64,000 nucleotides of DNA from Tachypleus tridentatus (GCF_004210375.1 NC_134830.1:62181576-62245575); one strand, 5' to 3'; shown: positions 11,426 to 25,132, counted from the first letter of the stretch. Notes: generated from the sequence alone by a model not told the origin. A program made the numbers and translations.

Positions 11426-12919
11426 TAAGCACATTCAACAATGGCTTTTATGTCATGCTGCTCAGCAACAAAGATATAACCTACTGTTGTTGTTAATCTA
11501 CTCTATATACTGAAAGTATGAAATGAAATGTATAAACAAAAACCTGGAAAAATATTTGTTGCTTTTTAAATTAGAGGCCATTGTTTAAAGAGATTTGTCT
11601 TTATTGAAAACGTTGGCGATATAACGCAAAACAGCTTAATTCAGAAACGATTTAAGTCTAAAATTGAAGTTATTTTTATTTTCATGATAACTTTCATGAA
11701 CTTGACTCTTAGCTAGGTGATCCCACACTACTTCTTTATTTTAGACGGATTATACTAACACTCGCTATGCCTATAAGGTTTTATGGCACCTCACTCCTCG
11801 TCACCAAAATCGTAATGGTCAGACAGTTATCAAACTATTATATCTGAATAAATGCATTTTGACTTTTATGGCTACTCCTATGTGGCGAAATCAAGTGTAA
11901 CGTGACACGATGACTTTTATATATATTAGGTGTGTTCTTCTAGCCACCAGGTCAAGGAATGGAAACCTGCTATCTTTTTGTATTTCCATTGTGAATTGCA
12001 ATGCAGGATATCTGTTCGGGTGACTCATAAAGTCGTGAACCTTGTATGTGGTACGCAATGATATTAAAAATGTATCTTAAACATATATGAGCCAAATTCT
12101 GTGACGTATAACAATTGGTTTGAGAGTGTTAACTTCAAAATGTACAATGTCTAGATTAGTGAGAAGTAACTAGGCCTTCATTTTAATGATAGTATTTATC
12201 TTCATATTAGAAGTAAGTTGAACCGATGCAGAAGGTATTTTTTATTTATTGTGGATCTGTCGATTAAGTAAGTTTCTTGGGAGTTCTATTATTTATGTGC
12301 TTCTGGCAGAGTATTTGTAGTGTCGCTGTAGGTAATTGGTGAGGAGGTTGGATACATCAAAGCTAGCAGTTGTGTCCTGTGTGATTACGATGGTTGCTTT
12401 GACATTCGCTGCATATGTGACTGATTAATTAATGTGTGCGGATGTTTTGTCAGTAATCTAACTAAGAGGTAGCATAGTGAATCTCTGCAGTTGAGAGGGT
12501 AGCCTTGTGTGCGGAGTTTATGAAAACCATAGATATGTGGGGCTACGTTGTAATATTCTGTTATTTATTTAATCATGTCTGTTCCACGTCCTTTATTTTG
12601 TGTACCAACGCTGGAATTAGACTTGTTATCTCGCACGAAGGTCTAAGTGGGTAAAACAAATACCAGGCGAGTGAATAAAGCACCAGATAGCCATAAATAA
12701 CACTTTTAGTCACTAGCTGTATAATTAGGAGTAATGCCACATTTCATTCTCTGTTTTACAGTGAAAAAAAAGAAGATCCACAAAGGTTTCAAATTCTGTA
12801 AACCTTATTAAACCTCATAAATATAAATACTTAAGTATACATATTTCGAGAGAAGAAGTTTTTGCAAGAACCGAATTCACAGCTATCAAAAGCAAACATC
12901 CAACACATTATATATATTT
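11426..12919. other. Intergenic sequence, no recognised feature
   Basis: AT-rich with scattered stops in all frames. I see no coding exon, RNA gene or repeat end. Confidence 0.45.
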
Positions 12920-13032
12920 GTTACTTTGTTGTTAAGCGCAAAACTACACAGTAAATTATCTGTGCTGTTCCCACTACAGGTATCGAAAACCCGATTTTTA
13001 GCGTCATAACCTTTCAGACTTACATTTGGAAC
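12920..13032 (-). mobile_element. tRNA-derived SINE, family C (degenerate)
   Basis: Left tail TTGTTGTTAAGCGCAAAACT, then GGTATCGAAAACCCGATTTT (the B-box region, read on the minus strand) and a decayed head. Confidence 0.7.
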
Positions 13033-15137
13033 GCAAACACTTTTATATACATTTTGCCATGAATCAGTTCTTTAATTCAATATAAAAATATTAGAAAAGA
13101 TTGTTCTGCTCTTATTTACTACAATTAGAAGAGAGATTGCATCCATTCGCATAGTACACTGAATATATCTACTAAACACATTCAGTCATAAGCTTGACAT
13201 AATAAACTTGATGAAACGAATATGGTTTCTATATGTCAGTTAACTGTAAGTGTAATATGGTCTAACGTATATGGAGCATGTTGCTAATTTTTAGTATTAT
13301 TATTATACAATTCGTGCTTACGTTAGTCCTAAATCAACAGAACAGCTTTTAGCTATAATGATACACAGTTTACAAAAACATTTACCACAATATAAAATAT
13401 AGTGTTTCTTGACTACAAATGCTTCTTTAATAAAGTTATTGTACATTTACTTTGAATGCATTATGAGGAAATCTTCAGCGCTACAACATTGTTCAGTTTA
13501 ATCTGAATCTCACTTTGTTCACAGTAAGATTTTAGTATATCAAGTACGAGTTATTTTGAAGTACAATTCAGTGTAATTTTTATCCAGATTTTAATCATAC
13601 CAGCTTTCTAATCAAAGTAGACAATGTATCAAGGTACAATAAAGAAGATGCTTATATCTATACCCGATTGTTTTTAGTTAGGAATATGATCCGCTGCTAT
13701 AAATTGACAGAATGCTTATTGATATACTTTGAATAAAGTGATATTAGTTTAAATCCTCTATATATAGATCTCTGGAGAAAAAAAGACCTTGGTGAACCCT
13801 TATTTCTAAACTTTGCACACTATATCTGCTAATCATCTTGTTAAAAAGTAGTTTCATAACTGGATCCTAGCCTTTTTTATCTGTCTAAGTCTTAAATTTG
13901 TGCCCTTTAGTGTTAAGAATTCAGGGATAAGAAATCGAAATCCTTTATTCAGCAATTTCTCAAAATATCTTAGATATATTGATCATTAATAACACCTCTT
14001 TCTCTTACCCTTTTTTCTCAAGAGAAATGAAATTAAGATTTTTATTTATTTCATAATTTTCGTTCATGGAATCATACTAGGAGTTCTTTTCTAATATTTC
14101 AACTCTACAAAATAATTCAAATGAGGCCTAACTCGTGATTTGTATAGAGGGAAAGTTATCACTTTTGACTCGTAATTAATATGTTTATAAATACACATTA
14201 AAATTATGTAGCTTTATTACTATCAATAACTCTGTCTTAGTGGCTCGAATGACTTGCCCACTGCTATACCAAGTTCCGTTTCTTCACCCATATTATGACC
14301 CAAATGGGTATTTTGCACACATTATAAATAACCTTTATTTGCTAAATAAACTGAACAATTTATTCAAGCCATTATTTAGCGATTCAATATCCTCAATACA
14401 GCTAGAAATTCTCAAGTTTAATGCCGTCTAAAACTGTTGCTAGTTTATTGACTATGATCTTATCAATATCGCTAATGTGAATACGGAGAAGCAAATACCC
14501 CGAGAATAGCATGCATTGTATTCCATTAAATAATAACGTTTTGTTTCCTCTACTATCAAGCTACCTTACAATCTAAATTACTAGTCTTTTGCTAGCCCTT
14601 GCGATATTCTCAGGTAAAATTGATTCTACAAGAATGACAAACTAAGTCTGCAAAATAGTGGAATAATGAACAAGATATTTATTGCAAAACAATTCAGTTT
14701 TTTCATATTTTGAGTGAGTTTCAGATTATAAAAACACGGACATAATTTAAAACACACAGTGAAAATAAATCTTTATTCAAGTTAAAAGTTAAATAAATGT
14801 TCATAACGAAGGGTGTCACCTTTACTTGATAACCATCTCTCTAAACTCTCCTAAGAGATTATTAACATGGTTATTAAAAACTACTTAACGTTATAGGCTA
14901 ATCTTTAATGGAATATAACATTTATATAAAGAAGATAAAACTTTACTAGCAGAACTGAAGATTCGCGGTTGAGGGAGAGAAAGATGATTAAGGGATCATA
15001 GTATTATATCCAAAATTCTGTAATACTGTCCTTCTCAAGATGTATGCACCATCTATATCATTGTTGGTCAATCTCAGTAAAACATAAGAGAGATTATAAC
15101 CTCGAAATATCCCCTAATACATGGTTGTTCATTTCAA
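13033..15137. other. Intergenic sequence, no recognised feature
   Basis: AT-rich DNA with no exon, RNA or repeat that I can support. Short open stretches look random. Confidence 0.45.
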
Positions 15138-15275
15138 GACACAAAATATAACTGTACAGCTATACTCCTATGGGCAGTCAAAGTGTTGTCACCAGGAATG
15201 ACACAAAATACAACTGTACAGCTATACTCCTATGGGCAGTCCAAGTGTTGTCACCAGGAATGACACAAAATACAA
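15138..15275. repeat. 62-bp direct tandem duplication
   Basis: Two copies (15138-15199 and 15200-15261) followed by the first 14 bases of a third. Each copy contains CTATACTCCTATGGGCAGTC and ends GTTGTCACCAGGAAT. The copies differ at only about two positions, so the duplication is recent. Confidence 0.9.
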
Positions 15276-15946
15276 TTATGAAAGTTCGAGAGAAGAAGTC
15301 TTAATTACTTTCTCAGCCGAATATCACGTGAATCTACACATAACTAGAATAACTTAGAGAAATGCTATATTCAAATAAGAAGTTACAAAATGTATTGTAT
15401 ATTTATATTGTACACGTTTCCTTTCTCTTGATTTCAGGCTTGTCCTCAAGCTGACGATAAATTTTAAATTTTAAAATACATTGGTTCGAAGCACGGTAAT
15501 TTATTCTTGCTTCTGAACCCTTACATACGACACAGACAGCACAACCCTTTAACAGCTAAATACGGTACAGTAGAGCCCTTAGATAAAAAATTAATAACTC
15601 TACGTAATAATATAGTTTCGTAATGAGAAGCGTAATCATAACTAATACATTTTAACAAGAAAAACAACACAAAATAAGACAAAATAACGTTGATACTGTT
15701 CAAAATTTACATTATGAGAATTCCTTTCAACAAAGATCATGATCATGAGTCAATCCAATACAAAGTTTTTATCGTACAACACAACCCAATAGAAGATAAA
15801 ATTTTATCGTATGAAACAATACAATACAAAAATATATGAACCATTTTCACAAGACCAACCATTATAAAAATAAAAAATGAAAGTGGATAAAATTCTTTAC
15901 AAAATAGAGTAAAAGAAAACAAAATAAACTTAGGAAAAGATACATA
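15276..15946. other. Intergenic sequence, no recognised feature
   Basis: AT-rich sequence with no supported exon. The minus-strand open stretches here are low-complexity and hydrophobic, as expected by chance from A/T-rich DNA. Confidence 0.4.
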
Positions 15947-16254
15947 TAGATGGATTGATTGTTTGTTTATTTGTTTTGAATTTCGCGCAAAGCTACTCAA
16001 GGGCTATCTTCGCTAGCCGTCCCTAATTTTGCAGTGTAAGACCAGAGGGAAGGAAGCTAGTCATCACCGCCCACCGCCAACTCTTGGGCTACTAGTTTAC
16101 CAACGAATAGTGAAATTGACCGTTACATTATAACGCCTCCACGACTGAAAGGGCAATCATGTTTGGTGCGACCGGGATTCGAACCCGTGACCCTCAGATT
16201 AGGAGTCAAACTCCTTAACCCACCTGGCCATGCTGGGCCGTTAGATGGATTGAT
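15947..16254 (-). mobile_element. SINE-A with 13-bp target-site duplication
   Basis: A full minus-strand family A copy (about 15960-16241) lies between two identical copies of TAGATGGATTGAT at 15947-15959 and 16242-16254. The tail (TTTG-rich, then AATTTCGCGCAAAGCTACTC) is at the left, and the head ending ACCTGGCCATGCTGGGCC is at the right. The perfect duplication shows LINE-mediated insertion and a fairly young copy. Confidence 0.93.
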
Positions 16255-18059
16255 CTGATAGATAAATGAAAACAAAATTACAGTGAAACAGAAAAACTGC
16301 TGAATACGTAAAACAGAGCCTTTAATAAGACTTTCATAAAAAACAAAGCATAAAATAATCTTTTAAAAATAAAGACCAACAGTAAAACTACAATAAGTAC
16401 TTCATAAAACTATTATTTTAAGACACAGAACTAAAATTAAAACACATTATAATATACAGTGAAATCAGTGACCTATTAAAGTTTTTCCCATCGCAATCTG
16501 TGAACTACAAATAATATTGACCAAGAAGTTATAAATTTTCATGGTAGTGGGGGTAGAACAGTAGTTTATCAGCAGTAACAGAGGTAAGTCTCAGCTGTTT
16601 CTAGCCACTTTATCTGAAGTCTCGAATAAGAGTTTAGTATAGCTGTACTTCAGATCCAAGCTTCACGAATATTTCGAAGCTTCTTAAAATAATCACAATT
16701 GAACAATAGGTCAGCTAATATTAACATATCCATTATTTCACGTCATATGTCAGTTTTATTGCACAAATTTGTTTGCTAGTCGTTAATCATTATTTCAACT
16801 TAATATACGCCATGATGTTTAGAAGACTGTAAAATGATGTAGAACTGAAAGACATAACATTTCAAAGAATGGAATTTTCATGAAAAATTGTAAAACTCGT
16901 CCAGTATAGTACTTAGGGCATAAACTGCTCTTAAAAATACCACAAGCCAATTTTGGAGCCACGTCATCATTCATAAAGTGAAGGATATTGTTACAAAAGA
17001 AAAACTATGTATCTCAAAGTCATTGCTGTGAAACTGGGGCATATCTTCTTTGTTGTTTATAAGATATTAGATAAAGAGTTAAATATGATGAAGACTCATG
17101 GGTCAAAAGTTCACAAGGTTTAAAAATCACCTAGATATTAGTGTTGTTTTTACGATAAACGTGGCCAAGTAAACTGGAATCAAAGGAATTAAACTCGACT
17201 ATACACTTATCAAATTATTCCATCATCACAACTCCAATGGAATTTTGTGTTTTACATTTGTCTCACTTTGGAATTTAAACCTAAATCCTTAATTAAATGA
17301 TCGAAACCTACATAAAAGTGCAGGGAAGCACTGACAAGGCTATTTACAAAAGAAATCTTGTCTCATAAGTATACCACTACAATGACTTATTAAGAAGCAG
17401 GAAAAGCAGACAGAGTACGATCGTAAAGAAATTTAAAATTCTTCACTTTTAGTGTTAACTATCCTAATAGTGAAAATGAATAACTTTATTCTATATACAT
17501 ATATTATGGATTTAATAAAAATATGAATATATATTTATACTATGTTCAACAACAACAACAACAAATTACAATATGCATATCCAAATCACTAGAACTGACT
17601 AACACATGCCAAAAAAGTAGAAATCTGTATTTTAATTTTCTAGAACCTTTTGCCTGTACAACAAACTAACGATTTATTTCTATACTATCAGTCATTTGTT
17701 TACTTTACTTCAGTCCAATAAGTTCAGTTTTGACGAACCTGAGCAAATTATTTTATTCAGACTAATACTGATGTTGTATATCTTTCACTAAAGAACTATA
17801 TGTGTTTTATAGTGAGACAGACTGTGTTTAGAAGTACCTGGAGGCTACGTTCTTTCTATTTTCTTTTTTACACATGGAGTGATCAAGTTACGTCAGAGAA
17901 AAAAGTATATTGGGAGAAATTACCTTATTGTGACATTTGTTTTGCAGTTATCTCTTCCTCCCGGAAATTTTATCTCATCAAGACTTCTTTCTTTATTTTC
18001 TAGAAAGAAACGCTCACTTCACCAACACGTAACTTTCTGAGTGCTTCCCTGTAGACGCA
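16255..18059. other. Intergenic sequence, microsatellite only
   Basis: AT-rich DNA with an (AAC)n run at 17547-17564. No exon or RNA gene recognised. Confidence 0.45.
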
Positions 18060-18170
18060 ACGTATATTTGCGCACTCACACCAAAAGAAACTGGGTTTCT
18101 ATACCCGTGGGGAACAGAGCACAGATGGTTCATTGTCAAGCTTTGTGCTCAATTCCAATCAAACTAGCTG
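18060..18170 (+). mobile_element. tRNA-derived SINE, family C (head decayed)
   Basis: Plus-strand copy with GGGTTTCTATACCCGTGGGG (B-box region), AACAGAGCACAGATGG and the tail AAGCTTTGTGCTCAATTCC. Confidence 0.7.
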
Positions 18171-19261
18171 AATATTGTTCGTCTTTATAAAACAAAAATG
18201 GCTTCTTTTTCAGTCTCCAATTTCTTCCAATAATTCAGTCAGGTGTATAATTTAATTTAATTTCGAAAAAATACCCCTGCTATTCTAATGCTCGCAGTTA
18301 CTATGTTTATCTGAAAGTTATTAGTATACCTAAACGTACCACAGAGTAAAGTAGAGGAGTCGAGAGCCTTTCCACGGTAAAACAATATACTGTAAAAACT
18401 ACATGGGTTATGATAAAGCACCATTTCCCCCAGAGCTGTTTCATAAGCTCACTGGGGCAAATTGAGGTTTTGCTGATTTAGGGAAGTGACCTAGAGTTTT
18501 TGAACACCAACACTAACTTGGACCTGTCAAATTAAGGTGCCTGCCATATTATCTGTTTTGTTTTTTACGCGACACTTGTCTTGTTTTTGTAGGTGAGTGA
18601 AACACGTAGCTCTTCTGACATTCAAAGGTACCAATAAGGAAGACCTGGATCCTCTTCTTAAATGTTTTAGACAAGTTAAAATTCACTGACGCTTGTGTAA
18701 ATGCTCGAAGTTAAAATGCAATTTCAGGCATGTAACTCTCTGGAACGCACAGATTCAAAAACGGACAGTGCAGTGACTGATTATATATATGTACAGATTA
18801 GTTTTTAATTTCCTCGGTCACTTGAGCAAGGAGCTGCTAAGTAAATAGAATATATTTACAATTGAGATGCTCCAATATTTCAACCTGGAAAAATTAACTA
18901 TTTTTCAAGTCAAATTCAAGGTTCAAAAGAGAAGGCGTAGTAAAACTTGACCATTTTTGTAAATGATTTGTAGAAACTGGAAGGTATGTCCTACTATAGC
19001 AGTTTTTGTCTATGCGATATCCATATCGATAAATTTGTCAAAGATCTTCAACGTAAAATATTGCAATATCATACAGGTATAAACAGATATTTACTACTTA
19101 GAAAAGGCAGTTTCTGTGTTAACCAGGTTTGAATTGAAAATTCTGAACTGTTATTCATATTTGGCTAAAAAAAAAAACTGTTGCTTTTTACACCACTGAC
19201 TTATGGCACGGTAATCCATTTACATCCAAAGGTGTGCATAACGTTTAATATGTGTCAGTAA
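18171..19261. other. Intergenic sequence, no recognised feature
   Basis: AT-rich sequence. A short TATATATA run lies near 18784. No exon or element end was found. Confidence 0.4.
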
Positions 19262-19388
19262 AGTTGTTGTTTGTTATTAGGCACAAAGCTACACCAAGAG
19301 GTTTCTGTGCTTTACACCCCACGGTTATCGAAACTTGGTTTTTAGCAGTATAAATCCGCAGACATACAATTATGCCCCTAGGGGTCAT
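19262..19388 (-). mobile_element. tRNA-derived SINE, family C
   Basis: Minus-strand copy from TTGTTTGTTATTAGGCACAA at the left to the tRNA-like head ending near CCCCTAGGGGTC at the right, with GGTTATCGAAACTTGG as the B-box region. Confidence 0.8.
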
Positions 19389-20809
19389 GTCGGTAAAGAG
19401 CTGCATATTAGTGAGGTCGAGTTCCTGGGTTATAGAGAAGGTACCAGAACTCTGTCTGACCTGCCATTATCAGTCATTTTGAAATATGTTATCATTTTAT
19501 AAAGCTGACATAAACCTTGTTTAGATTACTGTTAGTAGACTAGATGTAGCTGGAAATGCATCTCTCACAGTTTATTTTCATTCTGTCCCCTTGCAGAATG
19601 GAGATTATCTTCGTATTCTCAGTACGGTTAGTATGGGTGTTAGCACTTTAATTAAAATAGAGTAAACAACAACGTTTCGACCTTCTTAGGTCATTTTCAG
19701 ATTAAAAAAGAGAGAGTTGCAAATGACCTTAGCCGGACACATGTTTTAGGGACGAGAGTGTAAATGAGTACTGGTTTGTAGGAATACCAATTTATCCGTT
19801 TTGAAAATACATTTTTACTTCAAGTGGATTTCTCGTCATCACAAAAGTTATCTCTAATTTTGGCTCAGGCATTAATATCTTGGCGAAGGTTTTACTGCAA
19901 AATGTTGCCAACCAACATCGTTTGTACAACAGCTGAGCTACAGTTTTGCATGAAAATCATTCGGTACCGATCGTATTGAGCCTGAAAAAAGTGGACTCTT
20001 GGAGTACATATAGGAGGAGGAAGTTACAGTGCCTTCAAGTGAACAGGTCGTGGTTCATGTTATATAAGAGGTTAAGTTTAGTGTATCAATACTATATGCT
20101 GTTGTGATATAAGCAATGTACAAAATTATACTTTATCTTGTACGATAACAGGCAATACGAGTGCTACTTCATCCTGTTGCTGATCTGTAACTATGAGCAT
20201 TTGATTATTGTGCTTTTAATTTGAGTGGTCATCAAAATAGAGTCACTTTAATAACTCTAAGTCTAAGAGTGAACTGATGACTGCCAGAATATGTGATATT
20301 AGTAGATTAAACACGTTTGCAGGAAGTCAGTGAGCTCCTAGTGGAATGTGACAATATATTCCTGTGACCAGTTGTGTTGGTCAAATAACAATAACCCATC
20401 ATCACATAGGTACAAGTGACGCATGTCCAACAAAACAAACACCAGGACAATTTCTCTGAATCATTTGAAACACAGTCTGCAACGAGATACAGTAAATGGG
20501 GGAGATGAAACTGCTGGACAAAGTGAAAACCGTTTGCAATTGTTGTATGTATTAAGGATTACTGTCGTTATATATATATATATATATAGCAATAAGTTTA
20601 CCACCTGTGTGGACCATGGATGAGTTAAGTGCCTGATGAACTTTGAAAATCCATAAAGGATGACTGTACTTTAAATAACAATGTTGTTGGAGTAAGATCA
20701 CATTCATGTTAACACTGAATGATAATATAAACACTGTGCTATACGTGCTATCTAGGGAAAAATTTGGCTCTATCAGGGTAAACAGCAGCACATTGTAGAT
20801 TCTTCATTA
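19389..20809. other. Intergenic sequence, possible retroelement debris
   Basis: Contains the hammerhead-like motif at 19673-19700 and an (AT)n run at 20569-20588. Upstream parts of a gypsy-type element may be present, but I could not identify RT or RNase H blocks. Confidence 0.4.
19673..19700 (-). ncRNA. Degenerate hammerhead-like motif of Penelope type
   Basis: On the minus strand CTGAAAA is followed by a 5-bp hairpin (GACCT, loop AAGA, AGGTC) and then GAAACG. The hammerhead core is CUGANGA, stem II, GAAA. Here the conserved G8 position reads A, which should abolish cleavage. I recall very similar sequences at the ends of Penelope-like elements in invertebrates. Confidence 0.45.
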
Positions 20810-21030
20810 CTAAGAGCAGTCCTATATGTTGTTGGCCCTGTCCTAGACTCTGATTAAACTAATCATTTTGTAGTGACCATTATTGATTACTACGTCAAAT
20901 GGGCCAAATATTATCTATTTGTCGATATCTTAACAAAGTCCAATGTTACTGTTTTGGCTGAGCGATAGATATCATGATTTGATGCAATTTAAAATGAAAA
21001 AACTTCTAAAACAAGCATTCGATGACAAAT
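20810..21030 (+). pseudogene. Ty3/gypsy-type integrase core fragment
   Basis: The plus-strand translation VVGPVLDSD followed by HFVVTIIDYYVKWAKYY matches the start of a Ty3/gypsy integrase catalytic core, usually written DILGPL...YVVVVTDYFTKWAEA. The Asp of IDYYVKW is the first DDE residue. The next block, LTKSNVTVLAER then a stop and IS-FDAI, fits the following VxxxLVExFISRFGxP segment. Everything after that is shattered, and the second Asp and the Glu cannot be placed. It is a small relic without visible LTRs. Confidence 0.68.
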
Positions 21031-22594
21031 GCTATTAAGCAGTTTCAAAATTTGAAATCTTAGGTACAAATATTCATACCTAAATAGGGAAATGTAGAGG
21101 TGATAGAAAGCTTATCAACATTAAGATAAAACAAAGACTTGGTATTATCAGAAATGGTTTCCATTACCTTTAAATATTATTTTCCATAAAATAAAGTGAA
21201 AGTCTTTGGGAGGAGAAACATGTTTAATATCAGATAATTCTTGTTGGTACAAGGAAGAATTACAACAAATACATTTGTATGTATCGTCAAAACAAAAATA
21301 CGTTTAAAAGATTCATGTATAAAGTTGTAGTAAAAACCCGTATAAGTAATTATGTGAAAATCAGACGAAGTTTGCTCAACTACGTGACTAAAACAAAATT
21401 GAATGCTTGAATTTTGATGATTGAGTTGTGCTCAAATGAACTCTTGTGAAACAAGATAAAACTATCATAAATATTCCTTAGTAGAATGAAGAAGTTATAA
21501 GTCCACGGAAACACTTGGTAACTTTGGAATTCGTTTTGCTAAATTAAGGGAAGCGCAGAACCCATCATCACATCTAAGTGGTCAAAACTTTCATGATCAA
21601 GAACGAAGTGTGAGTTCTTAGTGCCAGAATCCAGTCCATATATTTCCAACTTATTTCCATCTGAACTGTTCCTTATCTTTTTTTTTGTTCTCAGACAACT
21701 AAGTACATAAAACTACGTGATCCACGTAAACATATCGAATACATTAAAGATCTAAAGCCGTGCATTACTGATGACCCTCTCGTGCACTATTTAAAAATGA
21801 AAACCAGCGACTGAGATTGCTTTTGAGGATACTGTATTGTACTATCTCAGTTCAGTTGATAAGGCTGAAAATGCTAGGAGTTAATTATCTGACCTTCTGA
21901 GAAGAGTCAACTAACAAAATTCTAGTGGGGAAGTAATGCGACATGTCTGGTTATCAACTGATGTGTTAACATGAAGTTCCTGGTCATTAGAGTTCGAATT
22001 AATTGCTGGGACAACAATTAGGCTGATAAGTTAATTGAAAAATCAATAACTGGAAAGAAGTGAAATTCTTTACTTTCCAAGCAATTCACGATAGAAAGTA
22101 TACAAGACATTGTTACTTAGTTACTTGGTTATCAAACGGTTAAAAGAACTGACGTTAGTGGATACAATGTCTAGAGCATTAACACTTTCAACGACTCGAT
22201 ATGGTAATTGAGGAAACAAAAAAATATATGTTTCCCCAAAGGGATTTGCAATTCTTGCTTCACTTAATGTAAAGTGGTGATTCTAGAAGAGTGAATTTGT
22301 TTTACTGTCTGCAGGACATTTTGTGGCAACCATGTAATTATAGTACAGCTGTTGTTAGCAAAAACAATGCCTAAAACGTTTACAACTAACGTAACTGGAA
22401 ATTGCCGCTAGGAATATGAAAGAAATTGTAATAGGAAAGAGTTTTGGAATCATTCTTGTTTATGGTTAACAGTGGGCAGATATTTATACGGAAGCAGCTC
22501 CAATACAGTTGTGTTTATGCAGTATTTTAACAGAATTTAAACACAATTCCATACCTTTATGTGTGTGAGCTCTGCACATTACTTCCAATGTGTA
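21031..22594. other. Intergenic sequence, no recognised feature
   Basis: AT-rich. It may include further decayed retroelement sequence after the integrase relic, but no motif could be placed. Confidence 0.4.
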
Positions 22595-22866
22595 GGCCCG
22601 GCATGGCCAGGTAATTAAGGTCTTCGACTCGTAATCTGAGGATCGCGGCTTAGAATCTCCGTCACGCCAGACATGCTCACCCTTTCAGCCGTGGAGGCGT
22701 TATAATGTTACGGTCAATCCCACTATTCGTTGGTAAAAGAGTAGCCCAAGAGTTGGTAGTGAGTAGTGATGACTAACTGCTTTCCCTCTAGTCTTACACT
22801 GCTAAATTAGGGACGGTCAGTGCAGATAGCCCTCGTGTAGCTTTGCGCGAAATTCAAACAATAAAC
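22595..22866 (+). mobile_element. tRNA-derived SINE, family A
   Basis: Near-complete plus-strand copy. GGCCCGGCATGGCCAGGTAA begins the head; the body has CACTATTCGTTGGTAAAAGA and the tail is TAGCTTTGCGCGAAATTC. Confidence 0.92.
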
Positions 22867-23009
22867 GGTTTATGCTCTGAAATATCACAGGAAATGAATA
22901 ATTCTGTAACCAAGTAGAAAACTTACTGTTTCACCGGACTTTGCCTGTTAAACACTTTCCTGTGATTACAACAGCAGTTGGTTGTTTGATCAACCTCATG
23001 AATAATGTG

Positions 23010-23243
23010 GTTTGTTTATTTGTTTGCTTTTTAATTTCCCGCAAAGCTACACGAGGGCTATCTGCGTTAGCCGTCCCTAAGTTAGCAGTGTAAGACTAGA
23101 GATAAGGCAGCTAGTCATCTCTATCCACCGCCAATTCTTGGGCTACTCTTTTACCACGAATAGTAGGAATGACCGTAACATTATAACGCCCCACGACTGA
23201 AAAGACGAGCATATTTGGTGTGACTGGGATTCAAACCCGCGGC
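23010..23243 (-). mobile_element. SINE-A, 5' truncated
   Basis: Minus-strand copy with full tail and body. The sequence stops just after the B box (CACGACTG... then GGGATTCAAACCCGCGGCC), so the A box is missing. It lies inverted relative to the SINE 145 bases upstream. Confidence 0.9.
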
Positions 23244-23656
23244 CAAATCTGCTGGCTGATTTCTAGTTAGTTTGGTAATGAGTAGCAAGAGACTATCCAA
23301 CTATATAGCCAATAGGAGCATAAACTTTCGCAGCGGTAGGTTCAGGGAAGCACCGAAGCGCTTTGTAAATGTTGTTAGTATATACTGTATTTCTATTTGC
23401 AGCATTGAAGCTTACAGGCCGGTGTAAGGTTTTTCAAGTAAAACTTTTAATTCATAGCTCCTTCTCTTGACCGGTTTGAGATCTCATTATAGTCACGGCT
23501 ATTGAGGATTCCCTATTGCTTTTGAACACGTATTATAACATCACGCGCAAACTGGTTTATGTATGTTGATTTGAAAATTGGGCACGAATTGGTGATCGTG
23601 TATGTCATCATCTAATGTCCATCGGTCTTCCACACAATGATATCTTCAAAGTCATA

Positions 23657-23861
23657 ATAGAGCACCCAACTCGGAATCTGCAGGTCGTCGATTTCAATCA
23701 CCACTACAACAACGGGGACGTTATAACGTGATGGTCAATCCCACTAATCATTAGTAAAAGAGAAGCCCAAGAGTTGGCGGTGTGTGATATTGATTAGTTG
23801 CTGTCCCTCTAGTCTAACGCTGTTAAATTAGAGACGAATAGCTTTGCGCGAAATTCAAAAC
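23657..23861 (+). mobile_element. SINE-A, degenerate
   Basis: Plus-strand copy with a decayed head (ACTCGGAATCTGCAGG) and a clear body (AAGCCCAAGAGTTGGCGGTG, CCCTCTAGTCTAACGCTG) and tail. Confidence 0.8.
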
Positions 23862-25132
23862 ATACCACGTCAAAGCCATAGAAAAAAGAAGTGTTTGGAA
23901 TTTTCCTTTTACACAAGTAGGCGTTTTAATGCTTTTTCGTGCAACATCAGTGTAATACTTTTAACACCTGGATTTAATATGTTTTGTCATACATTTCTCC
24001 TCTAGGATATGCTCCTAAAGGGACCGTACCTTAATTTGTGGCATTTTATCTCACTCCGTACAATGTGTGATTAGGTCACAAGTGCGCTGACCTACTTTTG
24101 ATCATGAAAAGATGATAGTAACAGCCTGTGCTCAGAATAGAAAGGAGACCATCACAGTTGGAGCTTTACTGACTTAAGAGCAGATGAAATTATAGTTGTC
24201 TTTACGTCTCTTATTGTATCCTACATGAGAAACGTGGCAGTTGCAACAACGGGCAAATATAGGAGACATTGAAATAATAAAAAGGTTAGTGGTTGTTGCA
24301 AATATACAGTCCTCGAGAGAGACCTTGAAAAATAACACATTTGAGGTGCTCTTCAAAAAGAGTGACTAAGGAGACACCTGTGAAAGTACGGCCTGGAATT
24401 TTGGTTGAAACGATGGGTTGTTTTCGTATCCGATGGATTGGGTGCGGTTGTTTTCTACGCCTACTGTCTCGAATCTGTCACCAAGTGTTGATGTTTATTT
24501 TAGGTTTATGTTATGTGTGAGCGACCAGAATAACGCAGGCCAATCAGTGATACTCTTTAGTAATAATTACTGCTACGCGTTGCTTCTTTTAAAAGTCGTT
24601 TGGCAAGGACTCGGCCACACCAAATAAGTCAAACTCTAACCCTTCGTGTAACAAAAACATTCGTGGAATTGCAAAACGTAATAATCTCATTAATCAGTTT
24701 GACCTTAATAAAGTCCTGCACTAAGTAAAATGGGAGTTTCATACAGTAATCGTTTGTTTTTGAAAGCAATACAGAAAGAGGCTTAAAATGCATTGAAACG
24801 ACTCGTCAAAAATTTCACTAAGACGGCATCAAAATACACATACGTCTTGATTTAATGCATTCAGTTCATGATCAACACTACAAAGGTTTTTAAGAATTAT
24901 TTTAAGAACTCGAAAACTAAAAGATCGTTGTTGAAACTTACGTTTTAAACGCTAAGACTAAGTTTTAGTTCGTATTGCTGGAGAAGCCATAATGAATAAA
25001 TTTAACATTAAATCTTATTTACAGGTACAATAATATCGACAACAGTTTGATTAGCAATGTTATTTTTTAAACGCATAAAACGTAATGTCAAGCAGTTAAG
25101 ATTCAGAATATATCGAATAATTGCTTCTGCCT
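23862..25132. other. Intergenic sequence, no recognised feature
   Basis: AT-rich with no exon, RNA gene or element that I can support. Confidence 0.4.
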
